A stretch of DNA of 33,014 bases from NCBI GenBank assembly GCA_018711265.1, contig DVIM01000056.1, forward strand, positions 1 through 33,014. Direction: 5' to 3'. A program made the translations under genes and the position numbers. The stretch comes from Spyradocola merdavium. Lineage in GTDB: Bacteria > Bacillota > Clostridia > Christensenellales > UBA1750. Positions 24,540 through 32,949 of this stretch are shown piece by piece; the stretch's first letter is position 1, and the number at the start of each line of letters is the position of its first letter. Below the pieces are notes generated by a model. It was not told the DNA's origin. It made no database searches and saw only the letters and a program-made list of their open reading frames with translations.

Positions 24540-25033
24540 ATGCTGCCGGGAATTTCCCCACGCAGGACGCGGTCCGTCTCCTCCGCGCCGGGCGGCTCAA
24601 ACCGCGCCTCCATCTTGCGCAGCAGGCCCTCGTCCACGAAGTAGGCGCCGCCCTCCCCGCTGCGCACGCGGGCGTTGCGCGCGGCGATGTTGCGGCGCAG
24701 CTGCTCCGGGGACACCTCGCGGTAGAACAGGCGGCAGGGCAGGCCCTCGGATGCGAAGAAGGCCCGCGCCGCGTCCCGGTCCCGCCGCGCCCAGAAGCCC
24801 CAGTCGAGCACGACGGGCACGCCGGCGCGGGCGATGCGCGCGGCCTGGCGCAGGAGATAGCCCTGGGCGCGGGCGGCGACCTCGTCGTGCAGGTCGCCCA
24901 GGCGCTCGGGCAGGAGCGCGAGCATGAGCTCGTCCACCGAAAGGCACAGCGCCCCGCTCTCCCGGCAGAGCGCCTCTGCCCAGGTGGACTTGCCGCTGCA
25001 GATCTTGCCGCAGATGAGGATCACTTCGGCCAT
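24536..25033 (-). CDS. Small P-loop kinase/ATP-binding protein (AAA_33/zeta-like fold)
   Basis: A 165-residue protein starting MAEVILICGKICSGKST, with Walker A at residues 9-17. A probable acidic substrate or magnesium site is SVDELMLALL, a central strand is VPVVLDWGFWARRDRDAAR, and RLFYREVSPEQLRRNIAARN carries lid arginines. This pattern is that of AAA_33-type small-molecule or nucleoside kinases related in fold to zeta toxins. The ATG at 25033 has GGAGGAAA upstream. It follows xylulokinase after a hairpin and precedes parE. No antitoxin-like partner is present, so a phosphotransferase role is more likely than a toxin; the substrate is unknown. Confidence 0.8.
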   Translation of the reverse strand: MAEVILICGKICSGKSTWAEALCRESGALCLSVDELMLALLPERLGDLHDEVAARAQGYLLRQAARIARAGVPVVLDWGFWARRDRDAARAFFASEGLPCRLFYREVSPEQLRRNIAARNARVRSGEGGAYFVDEGLLRKMEARFEPPGAEETDRVLRGEIPGSI

Positions 25034-25064
25034 GGCGTCTTTCCTCCTCTCGTTTCGCAAAGAA

Positions 25065-25092
25065 GGGCCCTTTTCCGCGCGGAAAAGGGCCC
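25065..25092 (-). terminator. Hairpin between xylulokinase and kinase genes
   Basis: A 12-bp perfect stem, GGGCCCTTTTCC with its complement around GCGC, 8 bases after the xylulokinase stop. On the minus strand TTCTTTGC follows, so it could be a leaky terminator. Confidence 0.6.
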
Positions 25093-25100
25093 GTGCGCGC

Positions 25101-26639
25101 TCAGCGCAGCTGGGAAAGGTCCTTGAAGCTGTCCTTGAGCGCCAGGTAGATCTTGTCGTAGAGCGCATAGACGCGGTCGTAGACTTCCTCGTTTTCGGGG
25201 ATGGGCTCGGTGCGGGTCTCCTCGCGCAGCACGCTCGTGGCCTCGATGAGGTCCTTCCAGATGCCAAGGCCCACGCCGGCCACCAGCGCCGCGCCATAGG
25301 CGCCGCCCTCGCCGCTGCCGGAGACGGTGACCACCGGCATGTGGAACACGTCCGCCACGATCTGCCGCCACAGCGGGCTCAGCGCGCCGCCGCCGGAGAG
25401 GACGACCTTTTCCGGGCGGATGGTTTCGTCCATGGCGCGGATCTTCTCCCAGACGTCGCGCAGCGAGAAGGTCACGCCCTCCATCACCGCGCGGGACATG
25501 GCGCCCTTGCCGTGCTCCAGGCCCAGGCCGTAGAACACGCCGCGCGCGTCGGAGTCAAAGTGCGGGCACCGCTCGCCGGACAGGTAGGGCAGGAAGAGCA
25601 GGCCGCCGCACCCGGGCGCGACCTTCTCCGCCACCTCGCCCAGGATGTCGTAGACGTCCCTGCCCGTGCGCGCGGCCTCCTCCTTCTCGGCCGCGCAGAG
25701 CGCGTCGCGGTACCAGCGGTAGGAGCCGCCGGCGGCCAGCGTCACGCCGATGGCGTGCCAGAGGTGCTTGGCGTTGCTGCAGAAGAGCTGCAGCTCGCCG
25801 TTTGCGTTCTCCTTGTAGCCGTCAAGGCCCATGGCCACGACGCCCGACGTGCCGATGACCACGCCCAGCACGCCCTGGTGCACGAGCCCGGAGCCCATGG
25901 TCTGGATGACGGCGTCGCCGCCGCCCGCGGTCACGGGAAGGCCGGCGGGCAGGCCCGTAAGCTTCGCGGCCTCGCTCGTGACCTGGCCCACGATCTCGTA
26001 GGACTCGTAGCACTTGGGGAAGAGCGAGCGCGCAAGGCCGAGCTTTGCGATGAGCTCGTCCGAAAAGCAGCGGTTCTTGACGTCGAACAGGCCCGTGCCC
26101 GAGGCGTCGGAGACCTCGGTGGCCACAACGCCCGTCAGCTTATAGCGCACGTAGTCCTTGGGGTTGAGGATGACCTTGGTGCGGGCGAAGTTCTCCGGCT
26201 CCTCCTCCTTCATCCAGAGGATCTTGCCGCCGGTAAAGCCGGTGAGCATGCGGTTGTTGGTGTAGGAGAGCAGGCCCGGAAGGCCGCCGGCGGTCTCGGT
26301 GATCTCCTCGCACTGGCGCTCGGTCCTCTGGTCGTTCCAGAGGATGGCCGGGCGCACGACCTCGCCCGCCTCGTCCAGGGCGACCATGCCGTGCATCTGG
26401 CCGGAGAAGCCCACGCCCGCGATCTGATCGCCGGGGACCTTGGACTTTTCCAGCACCGCGCGGATGGACTCGGCCGCAGCCTGCCACCAGTCGGCGGGGT
26501 TTTGCTGCGTCCAGCCGGGCTTGGGCGTCTCCAAGGGGTATTCGACGGTCTTTGCCGCCGCGACGCGGCCCTCGTCATCCACGAGGATGGTCTTGGTTCC
26601 CGAGGTGCCGATGTCGATGCCGAGAATGTATTTCTTCAC
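25101..26639 (-). CDS. xylB: Xylulokinase (FGGY family)
   Basis: A 512-residue sugar kinase that phosphorylates D-xylulose to xylulose 5-phosphate for the pentose phosphate route. The first phosphate loop GIDIGTSGTK (residues 6-15) is intact. The substrate loop FSGQMHGMVALD and RPAILWNDQRTERQC match xylulokinase closely. The second half has VIGTSGVVAMG, PYLSGERCPHFD and LSGGGALSPLWRQIVADVF, which is the FGGY C-terminal signature. The start is GTG at 26639, after GGAGGAAA. It begins 14 bases after the glycoside hydrolase stop, so the two share a transcript. No xylose isomerase or transporter is nearby, so the sugar source would come from the hydrolase or elsewhere. Confidence 0.94.
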   Translation of the reverse strand: MKKYILGIDIGTSGTKTILVDDEGRVAAAKTVEYPLETPKPGWTQQNPADWWQAAAESIRAVLEKSKVPGDQIAGVGFSGQMHGMVALDEAGEVVRPAILWNDQRTERQCEEITETAGGLPGLLSYTNNRMLTGFTGGKILWMKEEEPENFARTKVILNPKDYVRYKLTGVVATEVSDASGTGLFDVKNRCFSDELIAKLGLARSLFPKCYESYEIVGQVTSEAAKLTGLPAGLPVTAGGGDAVIQTMGSGLVHQGVLGVVIGTSGVVAMGLDGYKENANGELQLFCSNAKHLWHAIGVTLAAGGSYRWYRDALCAAEKEEAARTGRDVYDILGEVAEKVAPGCGGLLFLPYLSGERCPHFDSDARGVFYGLGLEHGKGAMSRAVMEGVTFSLRDVWEKIRAMDETIRPEKVVLSGGGALSPLWRQIVADVFHMPVVTVSGSGEGGAYGAALVAGVGLGIWKDLIEATSVLREETRTEPIPENEEVYDRVYALYDKIYLALKDSFKDLSQLR

Positions 26640-26653
26640 GTTTTGTTTCCTCC

Positions 26654-29600
26654 TCAGTCGGGGGTGTTTCCCTGCGCGGTCTCGATCTGCGGGCTGACGA
26701 GCAGGCCCATCCTGCGCAGGCGGTACTCGTAGCACCAGCGGATACCGGTCGAACGCCAGCAGTCCGGGCCGTACCAGGTCAGGCTGTCGTCGCAGTTGTG
26801 GACGCAGCCAAAGCCGTTGACGCGGTTGCCGTAGACCGTGATGCCCATCTCATGCGCGCCGGGGGTGAGGCCGTCGAACCGGAACTCGTAGGGCGCATAG
26901 GCCAGGTCGCCGGCGCGCTCGCCGTCCATCTCCATGCCCAGCACCGCGCCGCGGTACTGCGGCACGCGCACGCGAAGGCTCGTGCCCGCGACCTCCACGG
27001 GGATCTTGTAGGTCACGTTTCCGCAGTAGAAGGGCAGGCCCTGGCTCGTCCAGTCGCCAAAGCCGAGCTCGCGCACGGGCGGGGTGATCGTCTTTTCCGC
27101 GCCGGAGACGCGCACGCCGAAGTCGCCCAGCAGGTAGCACCACTCCACGTTCGTGCGGCGGCCAAAGGGGATCGCCAGCTCAATCGTGCTCTCCCCCGCG
27201 GGCAGGTCCGGCAGGGGCACGGTCTTGATGCACTCGTCCACAAACCAGCCGTCGACCGCGCTGGGGACGGGCGCGCCGTTGACGCGGATCTCCACGCGCT
27301 CGGCGTCCTCCAGGGCAAGGCGCGGCGCGAGGACGGCGATCTCGCTGCGCACGGTGAACTGCAGGCGCATCTTGTGGACGATCGGCTCCTCCGGCACGAC
27401 CCAGGGCTGCGCCACGTGGTCCTTGCGCGAGGGCCAGCCAAGGCTTGCGCGGAAGGCGTTGTCCGCGCGCAGCAGCTCCTCTTCCTCCTGCCAGGGGCCG
27501 TCGTCAAAGGCGAAGCGCGCCGTGTCCAGCAGCAGGACGTTCGGCTCGGACAGGGCGACCTTCACCGGCCGGCGCAGCGTACGATACGGGAACGCCTGCT
27601 GCGGGGCCTGCGCTTCCCCTTGCGCGCGGACGCCGGGCACAAGGCGCAGCAGCAGGCTGTCATGCGCGTAGAGCGCGCGGCGCAGGACCGTGTTCCCGCC
27701 CGCGTACGCCGCGGCAAGGGGGACGATGTCGCCCGTCGCGGTGTCGAGCAGGTCGACCTTCCAGGACCCGCGCAGGCGCACGACCAGCTCCTGCCGCGGG
27801 CAGACGTCCGGGTTTTCCGGCTTCCTTCCGTTGCAGAGGAAGACGTAGCGCGCGTCCCCTTCCGCGCGGACCTGGTGCAGCAGGTGGTTCGTGCGCGCGC
27901 CGTGCTCGTCGCGCACGTCGAGGAAGCGCGCGCCGTCCACGGCGGACAGGATCTCCCCGCGGGAGAAGCCCACGGTGCAGGCGCGCTGCGCCAGCTTCCT
28001 TGCGCGGTCCGAGGGCTCGGCGTCCACAAGGCGCGGGATCTGCCCGGCGAAGACGAGCTTGCCGCCCGCGTCCGCAAAGGCCTCCAGCCGCTCCAGGGTG
28101 CTCGCGCGCAGCGTCTCGCACGCGGGCACGAGCACGATGTCGTAGTCCATGCAGCCCACGGAGAGCGGCGCGCCGCCCGCCGCGCACTGCTGCGGGAGCA
28201 GGGACTCGCTGATGTAGTCAAAGTCGATCAGGCCAAAGAGCAGCCAGTCCGCAAGGTTCTGGAAGTTCTGGTCCATCTCCTCGCGCACAAGGGCGGTCTG
28301 TTCCTGCGGGCCCCAGTGCAGCCAATAGCTCTCCACCGGGTGGATGACGCCCAGGCGCACCTGCGCCTTGCCGCGCGTGAGCGCGGAATTGACGCGGGCG
28401 AAGTGGTCCTCGACCAGGGGATACTCCTTGTACCAGGGGCTCTGGTAGCCGATGGAGGCGGGGTAGTCGCGCTTGGCCTCGCCCGCCATGGACACCCACG
28501 TCAGGTGCGGCACGCGCGTGGTCACGCCCAGCGCCGCCTGCCAGTCGCCCCCCAGCTTGTGGCCGCGGAAGTCAAAGTCCCAGTTCGTCACGCCGTAGAG
28601 CTCCGAGAGCACGCCCGGGCAGCCGAACTGGCGCGAGGCGGACTGCGCCTGCTTGGCGGTGGTGTACTCCCGATAGTCGCAGAGCATGTCGATGCCCGGC
28701 AGGCCGAAGGAGCGGTAGGAGCGCATGGCCTCGCCCAGGGCCGCGGTCTGGGAGTGGAGCGTCGGCTCCTCCATCATGTGGCCGGTGAGCAGGATGCCGT
28801 TTTCGCGGCACCAGGCGCCGCAGGTGTCGGCAAAGGCCGAGGCAAAGCGCTCGGCGATGTGGTCGTGGTAGCGGTAGCGCGCGCGGGAGACCTCGCCGTC
28901 CGGCTTTTCCCAGATGAGCTCGGGCAGGCGCGCCATCAGGTCCTCGCCGTAGGTCGCGGCATAGGTTTCGGGCAGGTCGTCCGTCCAGGGCAGGACCACG
29001 TCCTTCTTCTCCCCGGCAAAGCCCAGCGTGGTCTTGCGCGGGAACTGCGGCTCGTCGGTGAAGATCGAGGGCACGACCTTGCCGAACTCGTCGCCGACGA
29101 CCTGCTTATAGCGCTCGTGCGTGACGGCGACAAAGCGCTCGATGGCCTTCTTGTCCAGGGTATTGACATAGGTCTGGTTGTTGTACCAGGGGCTCTCCGT
29201 CGCGTGCTCAAGGTAGGCGTACCAGGCGCTCTCGCCGGGCTGCGCCCTCTCCCCGTCCGCAAGGCGGCGGTAGGCGGCAAGCTCGCCCGCCTCGTTCAGC
29301 CGCACGGCGTAGCGCGCGAGGAGCTCGCCGTTGCCCTTGCGCGAGGCGCGCGCAGAGGAATCCAGCGCTTCATGCTCGCCGGAGTCCTCCTCGTAGGGCA
29401 CGGGGGTGAAGAGCAGGTGCCGCGCGCGGTAGGCTTCGTCCTTTGTCACATAGCCGCCCGCCGCGCCCGAGGGCCAGCGGTCCTCGTCGTAGAGGTAGGC
29501 GAGCATCTTCTCCTGCTTGGCCTTGTCCGTGCAGGCGCGGATGAGGTGCATGAACTCGTCGGAAAGGTAGGTGGTGCTCATGCCCGTGCGCACGTGCATG

Positions 29601-29767
29601 TGGAAGCCGCCCATGCCCATTTCCTTCATCTGGTCGATCTCGCGCAGGAGCTGGTCCTCGCTGAGCTCGCAGTTCCAGGCCCAAAATGGCGCGGCGCGGT
29701 ACTCGCTCGGCGGATTGCGGAAGGTGCTCTCGTCCAGAGCGGGCTTCTTGTTTTCCGGATACAGCAT
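26654..29767 (-). CDS. GH106-like glycoside hydrolase, cytosolic
   Basis: A 1037-residue protein with the N-terminal pattern of the GH106 rhamnosidase-like group: FRNPPSEYRAAPFWAWNCEL, MGMGGFHMHVRTGMSTTYLS and LYDEDRWPSGAAGG in the first 120 residues. The middle holds barrel-type segments (FTDEPQF, LTGHMMEEPTLHSQ, GIDMLCDYREY) and the last third reads as beta-sandwich domains (VEIRVNGAPVPS..., LRVRVPQYRGAVLGMEMDGE). No signal peptide is seen, so substrates must be imported oligosaccharides. It starts at an ATG with GGGGGAGAAA upstream, 61 bases after pyrE, and precedes xylB by 14 bases. The family is often annotated only as glycosyl hydrolase; rhamnose specificity is not proven here and the xylB partner suggests a different sugar. 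Confidence 0.8.
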   Translation of the reverse strand: MLYPENKKPALDESTFRNPPSEYRAAPFWAWNCELSEDQLLREIDQMKEMGMGGFHMHVRTGMSTTYLSDEFMHLIRACTDKAKQEKMLAYLYDEDRWPSGAAGGYVTKDEAYRARHLLFTPVPYEEDSGEHEALDSSARASRKGNGELLARYAVRLNEAGELAAYRRLADGERAQPGESAWYAYLEHATESPWYNNQTYVNTLDKKAIERFVAVTHERYKQVVGDEFGKVVPSIFTDEPQFPRKTTLGFAGEKKDVVLPWTDDLPETYAATYGEDLMARLPELIWEKPDGEVSRARYRYHDHIAERFASAFADTCGAWCRENGILLTGHMMEEPTLHSQTAALGEAMRSYRSFGLPGIDMLCDYREYTTAKQAQSASRQFGCPGVLSELYGVTNWDFDFRGHKLGGDWQAALGVTTRVPHLTWVSMAGEAKRDYPASIGYQSPWYKEYPLVEDHFARVNSALTRGKAQVRLGVIHPVESYWLHWGPQEQTALVREEMDQNFQNLADWLLFGLIDFDYISESLLPQQCAAGGAPLSVGCMDYDIVLVPACETLRASTLERLEAFADAGGKLVFAGQIPRLVDAEPSDRARKLAQRACTVGFSRGEILSAVDGARFLDVRDEHGARTNHLLHQVRAEGDARYVFLCNGRKPENPDVCPRQELVVRLRGSWKVDLLDTATGDIVPLAAAYAGGNTVLRRALYAHDSLLLRLVPGVRAQGEAQAPQQAFPYRTLRRPVKVALSEPNVLLLDTARFAFDDGPWQEEEELLRADNAFRASLGWPSRKDHVAQPWVVPEEPIVHKMRLQFTVRSEIAVLAPRLALEDAERVEIRVNGAPVPSAVDGWFVDECIKTVPLPDLPAGESTIELAIPFGRRTNVEWCYLLGDFGVRVSGAEKTITPPVRELGFGDWTSQGLPFYCGNVTYKIPVEVAGTSLRVRVPQYRGAVLGMEMDGERAGDLAYAPYEFRFDGLTPGAHEMGITVYGNRVNGFGCVHNCDDSLTWYGPDCWRSTGIRWCYEYRLRRMGLLVSPQIETAQGNTPD

Positions 29768-29828
29768 GGTTTCTCCCCCTTTTGCTTTGGGTTTTGTCTT
29801 GTTCTGTGTGGTTTTTCGGTCTTTTTGC

Positions 29829-30491
29829 TTAGAAGGCGCAGTATTCGGCCATGTAGGCTTCCATGCGGGCAAGGACGTCCGCGTAGTCGCCGCGGGTGCG
29901 CAGGTACTCGCAGATGTCGCGCGCGTCGACGATGGAGTGGACCTGGATGCCGTAGGTCTCCATGACCTCCATGACGGCCGTCTTGCCCGGCGTCGCGCCC
30001 ACCTCGCACCGGTTGACGGAGATGAACATGTGCGGCACGGTGACCTTGGCCGCGGAGGTCAGGATGGGCATGGTCTCGCGCACGGCGGTGCCGGCGGTGA
30101 TGACGTCCTCGATGATGGCGATGCGGTCGCCGTCCTTGGGCTTATAGCCGACGAGGCTGCCGCCCTCGCCGTGGTCCTTCTCCTCCTTGCGGTTGAAGAA
30201 GAAGGGCAGGTCCTCCCCGTAGAGGCGGGAGAGCGAGGCGGAGGTCGTCGTCACCAGCGGAATGCCCTTGTAGGCGGGGCCGAAGAGCGCGTCGACCTCG
30301 CCCGCAGCCATCTCGTGCACGCAGGCGGCGTAGAAGTCGCCCAGGCGCGCGATCTGCGCGCCCGTGCGGTACAGGCCCGTGTTGACAAAGTAGGGCGTGC
30401 GCCGGCCGCTCTTGGTGACAAAGTCGCCGAAGCGGAGCACGTCGCAGGACATCATGAATTCAATAAACTTCTTCTTTGCATCGGTAAGCAT
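29829..30491 (-). CDS. pyrE: Orotate phosphoribosyltransferase
   Basis: A 220-residue enzyme joining orotate to PRPP to give OMP in pyrimidine synthesis. Signature segments are TKSGRRTPYFVNTG, LFGPAYKGIPL, the flexible loop FFFNRKEEKDHGEGG with catalytic lysine and histidine, and the PRPP-binding IIEDVITAGTAVRE. The ATG at 30491 has AAGGAGAG upstream. It is separated from the rest of the pyr genes, which are not in the window, and its predicted leader carries a five-unit GC-rich repeat array. The glycoside hydrolase 61 bases downstream may be cotranscribed. Confidence 0.96.
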   Translation of the reverse strand: MLTDAKKKFIEFMMSCDVLRFGDFVTKSGRRTPYFVNTGLYRTGAQIARLGDFYAACVHEMAAGEVDALFGPAYKGIPLVTTTSASLSRLYGEDLPFFFNRKEEKDHGEGGSLVGYKPKDGDRIAIIEDVITAGTAVRETMPILTSAAKVTVPHMFISVNRCEVGATPGKTAVMEVMETYGIQVHSIVDARDICEYLRTRGDYADVLARMEAYMAEYCAF

Positions 30492-30516
30492 GTCGTTCTC
30501 TCCTTTTTTCGGATCA

Positions 30517-30606
30517 GCCCGAGCGTCGGGATCGACCCGGGTGCCGGGGGCGGCCCGAGCGTCGGGATCGGCCCGAGCGTCGGGATCGACCCGGGTGCCG
30601 GGGGCG
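30517..30606. repeat. 18-bp tandem repeat array (A-B-A-A-B) in the pyrE leader
   Basis: Unit A is GCCCGAGCGTCGGGATCG and unit B is ACCCGGGTGCCGGGGGCG; the order on the plus strand is A (30517-30534), B, A, A, B (30589-30606), with no mismatches between copies of the same unit. A and B share 12 of 18 positions. Each A contains CCCGA-GCG-TCGGG and can form a small hairpin. It lies between the candidate pyrE -10 and the ribosome binding site. Confidence 0.92.
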
Positions 30607-30620
30607 GCCCGGGCACTCCC

Positions 30621-30649
30621 AGTATAGCATCTGCGCGCCCCGCAGGGAA
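30621..30649 (-). promoter_or_regulatory. Candidate promoter for pyrE
   Basis: A TATACT -10 box (30621-30626, minus strand) has only a weak -35, TTCCCT (30644-30649), at a 17-base spacing. Transcription from here would run through the whole repeat array before pyrE. Confidence 0.45.
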
Positions 30650-30659
30650 GGGCGATTTC

Positions 30660-31205
30660 TCAGCCCCGGCCCCAGAAAAACTCCGCCCGGGTCATGGAAT
30701 AGGCCATCTCGTCCTCGATTCTTCCGTCGTAGTTCCTGCCGGCCATGCGGCGCAGGCCCTCGGGGCGGAAGCCCAGGCGCTCGATGACGCGGCGGGAGCG
30801 CTCGTTCCAGGGGTAGTGGAAGACGGTCATCAGCTCCACGCCGAGCTCCGCAAAGGCGTATTCCAGCGCGGCCATGCACCCCTCGTGCATGAAGCCCTGG
30901 CCCCAGTCCTTTTCGTTCATGACGTAGCCGAGCATGCGCACGGGCAGGCCCTTTGGCCGGGACTGGTCCTCGTGCAGGCCGATGGAGCCGATGACGCGGC
31001 CGTCGTCCTTGCGCTGCATGGCGAAGTTGTCGTCATGGGGCAGGAACAACTCGCGCAGGATATGCCGCGTCTCCTCGATGGACTCGTGGGGCTTCCAGCC
31101 GGCCGCGGGGCCGACGTTCGGCGTGCGGGCGTAGTCGTACATGTCGGGCGCGTCCTCCAGCGTCCACGGCCGCAGGATGAGGCGCGCCGTGCAGAGCGTC
31201 TTCAT
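30660..31205 (-). CDS. GNAT N-acetyltransferase, RimJ/RimL type
   Basis: A 181-residue acetyl-CoA-dependent acetyltransferase. The N-terminal TARLILRPWTLEDAPDMYDY is the standard RimJ/RimL opening. The acetyl-CoA site is degenerate: LGYVMNEKDWGQGFMHEGCMAALEYAF replaces the usual Q/RxxGxG/A with WGQGFMHEG. The C-terminal NERSRRVIERLGFRPEG is the classical motif B. Start ATG at 31205 after AAGGAGG. It is divergent from the MATE gene and has its own promoter. The substrate may be a ribosomal protein N-terminus, an amino group of an antibiotic or another amine; the sequence does not decide. Confidence 0.9.
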   Translation of the reverse strand: MKTLCTARLILRPWTLEDAPDMYDYARTPNVGPAAGWKPHESIEETRHILRELFLPHDDNFAMQRKDDGRVIGSIGLHEDQSRPKGLPVRMLGYVMNEKDWGQGFMHEGCMAALEYAFAELGVELMTVFHYPWNERSRRVIERLGFRPEGLRRMAGRNYDGRIEDEMAYSMTRAEFFWGRG

Positions 31206-31238
31206 GGAACCGCCTCCTTTTGCGTTTGCGATGCAATC

Positions 31239-31267
31239 AGTATACCAAAATCCGGCATGGCCTGCAA
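31239..31267 (-). promoter_or_regulatory. Sigma-A-like promoter for the acetyltransferase
   Basis: Minus strand: TTGCAG (31262-31267), 17-base spacer, TATACT (31239-31244). It is about 34 bases before the acetyltransferase ATG. Confidence 0.65.
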
Positions 31268-31292
31268 TCGGAAAGGCCATCCAAAAAAGAGA

Positions 31293-31321
31293 TTGCATTC
31301 GCCCTGCCCCTCCTGTAAAAT
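31293..31321 (+). promoter_or_regulatory. Sigma-A-like promoter for the MATE gene
   Basis: Plus strand: TTGCAT (31293-31298), 17-base spacer, TAAAAT (31316-31321), 44 bases before the MATE ATG. It is back to back with the acetyltransferase promoter, 25 bases apart. Confidence 0.65.
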
Positions 31322-31365
31322 AGAAGGGGTACACAGAAAAAAACGTAGGGAGTGGGTAACAGAAC

Positions 31366-32781
31366 ATGGCCAAATTCAGCATTCGGAGGCTGTTTGACGT
31401 GCGCGACATGACGAGCGGAAGCCCCATGGCGTGCATTGCGCAGTTCTCCGTCCCTCTGCTCATCGGCAACCTCGCCCAGCAGCTCTATTCGACCGTGGAC
31501 AGCATCGTCGTGGGCCAATACGTGGGCGACGGCGCGCTGGCCGCCGTCGGCGCGAGCAATCCGGTCATCAACCTCCTGCTGGTGCTCTTCATCGGCATTT
31601 CGACCGGCGCGGGCATCATGGTTTCGCAGTATTTCGGCGCAAAGCAGCGCGAGCAGCTCTCCATGACGGTCGGCAACTGCATGACGCTGACGCTGCTGTC
31701 CTCCCTTGTGATCACGGTGCTGGGCGTTGTGATCACCCGGCCGCTCATGGGCCTCCTCAACACCCCGGAGGAGATCTTTGACATGGCCTGCGACTACATG
31801 CTCATCATTTTCCTCGGGAACGTGGGCACCTCGTACTACAACATCGTCTCGGGCATCCTGCGCGGGCTGGGCGATTCGTTCACGCCGCTCGTCTTCCTGC
31901 TGGTCGCCTGCGGCCTCAACATCGTTCTGGACCTCTATTTCGTGGCCGTGCTGGGCATGGGCGTCGCGGGCGCGGCCTGGGCCACGATCATCTCCCAGAT
32001 CATCTCGGCGATCCTCTGCATCCTGCGCCTGTGGCGGATGAAGGACATCATCTCCATCGACCGCAAGACGCTGCGCCTGCACGGGTTCTACGCCCTGCAG
32101 CTCGCGCGCCTGGGCCTGCCCTCGGGCATCACGCAGGGCATCTTCTCCCTGGCGATGATTGTGGTGCAGTCCCTGACCAACTCCATGGGCACGGCGGTCA
32201 TCGCCTGCACGACGGTCGTCATGCGCGTGGACGGATTCGCCATGATGCCCAACTTCACCTTCGGCACGGCCATGACCACCTTTGCCGGCCAGAATATGGG
32301 CGCCGGGCTCCTGGAGCGCACGCGCCAGGGCACGCGCGCCGGGCTCAAGCTCGCCGTGATCTGCGCCTGCATCCTGACGCTGTGCATCCTCCTGTTCGGC
32401 GAGAACCTGATGCGCATGTTCACCTCCACGGACGAGGTGGTGCGCCTGGGCATGCGGATGCTGCGCGTCATCGCCGTGGGCTACATCGCCATGGCGGTCA
32501 CGCAGACGCTCTCGGGCGTGATGCGCGGCGCGGGCGATACGCTCACCCCCATGTGGATCTCCCTGATCACGACCGTCGTGCTGCGCGTGCCGGTGGCCTA
32601 CATCTGGGCCTTCCTCACCCGGAGCGAAGCCCTGCCGCACGGCTCCTCGGACGCGATCTTCTTCTCCCTGCTCATCTCCTGGGTGATGGGCGCGCTCATC
32701 ACCACCTATTTCTTCCGCCGCGGCAAGTGGCGCCAGAAGGCCATCACCGGCAACGCGGACCGCTCCGTCCAGTTCGACTGA
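31366..32781 (+). CDS. MATE family multidrug efflux transporter
   Basis: A 471-residue membrane antiporter of the MATE family, the only plus-strand gene. The first MatE half starts at PMACIAQFSVPLLIGNLAQQLYSTVDSIVVGQYVG with the conserved GALAAVGASNPVINLLLVLFIGISTGAGIMVSQYFGA. The second half begins near GLPSGITQGIFSLAMIVVQ and includes RVDGFAMMPNFTFGTAMTTFAGQNMGAG. About twelve hydrophobic segments are visible. Such proteins export cationic drugs or metabolites in exchange for Na+ or H+. The ATG has GGGAGTGGG upstream and its own promoter; a strong terminator follows. The substrate is not known. Confidence 0.95.
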   Translation: MAKFSIRRLFDVRDMTSGSPMACIAQFSVPLLIGNLAQQLYSTVDSIVVGQYVGDGALAAVGASNPVINLLLVLFIGISTGAGIMVSQYFGAKQREQLSMTVGNCMTLTLLSSLVITVLGVVITRPLMGLLNTPEEIFDMACDYMLIIFLGNVGTSYYNIVSGILRGLGDSFTPLVFLLVACGLNIVLDLYFVAVLGMGVAGAAWATIISQIISAILCILRLWRMKDIISIDRKTLRLHGFYALQLARLGLPSGITQGIFSLAMIVVQSLTNSMGTAVIACTTVVMRVDGFAMMPNFTFGTAMTTFAGQNMGAGLLERTRQGTRAGLKLAVICACILTLCILLFGENLMRMFTSTDEVVRLGMRMLRVIAVGYIAMAVTQTLSGVMRGAGDTLTPMWISLITTVVLRVPVAYIWAFLTRSEALPHGSSDAIFFSLLISWVMGALITTYFFRRGKWRQKAITGNADRSVQFD

Positions 32782-32794
32782 CGGGCGGGCGCAG

Positions 32795-32832
32795 CAAGGG
32801 CCCCGGATTTCTCACGAAATCCGGGGCCCTTG
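32795..32832 (+). terminator. Rho-independent terminator after the MATE gene
   Basis: A 17-bp perfect stem (32795-32811 with 32816-32832) and a TCAC loop, 13 bases after the stop. It is followed by TTGTATGC, a weak U-tract, but the stem is very strong. Confidence 0.85.
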
Positions 32833-32854
32833 TTGTATGCGCTTCTGACCGCAG

Positions 32855-32919
32855 GCGGCACGGGGCGTAGCCGTAGGGGGCAAAGCCCCTGGAGGCCGTG
32901 CGTTTGGGCCATCGGCCCA
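32855..32919. repeat. 65-bp structured repeat, copy 1
   Basis: Nearly identical to 32950-33014 (one mismatch: GGCAAAGCC against GGCACAGCC). It contains an outer stem GCACGG/CCGTGC enclosing GGC-GTA-GCC and GGGGC-AAA-GCCCC hairpins, then TGGGCC-ATC-GGCCCA. No coding sense was found. Confidence 0.9.
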
Positions 32920-32949
32920 ATAAGCCGGCCGCAACCCCGGGCCGCGTAT

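Noticed and set aside
24536..25033. Zeta-type toxin of a toxin-antitoxin pair
   Set aside because: The fold resemblance is general to P-loop kinases and there is no small antitoxin gene beside it.
30517..30606. Possible CRISPR array
   Set aside because: Units are directly adjacent without unique spacers, only 18 bases long, and no cas gene is present.
26552..31397. Plus-strand open frames of about 1137 and 608 codons opposite the glycoside hydrolase, pyrE and acetyltransferase
   Set aside because: Same antisense shadow effect; they run through the intergenic repeat array and promoters, which a real gene would not.
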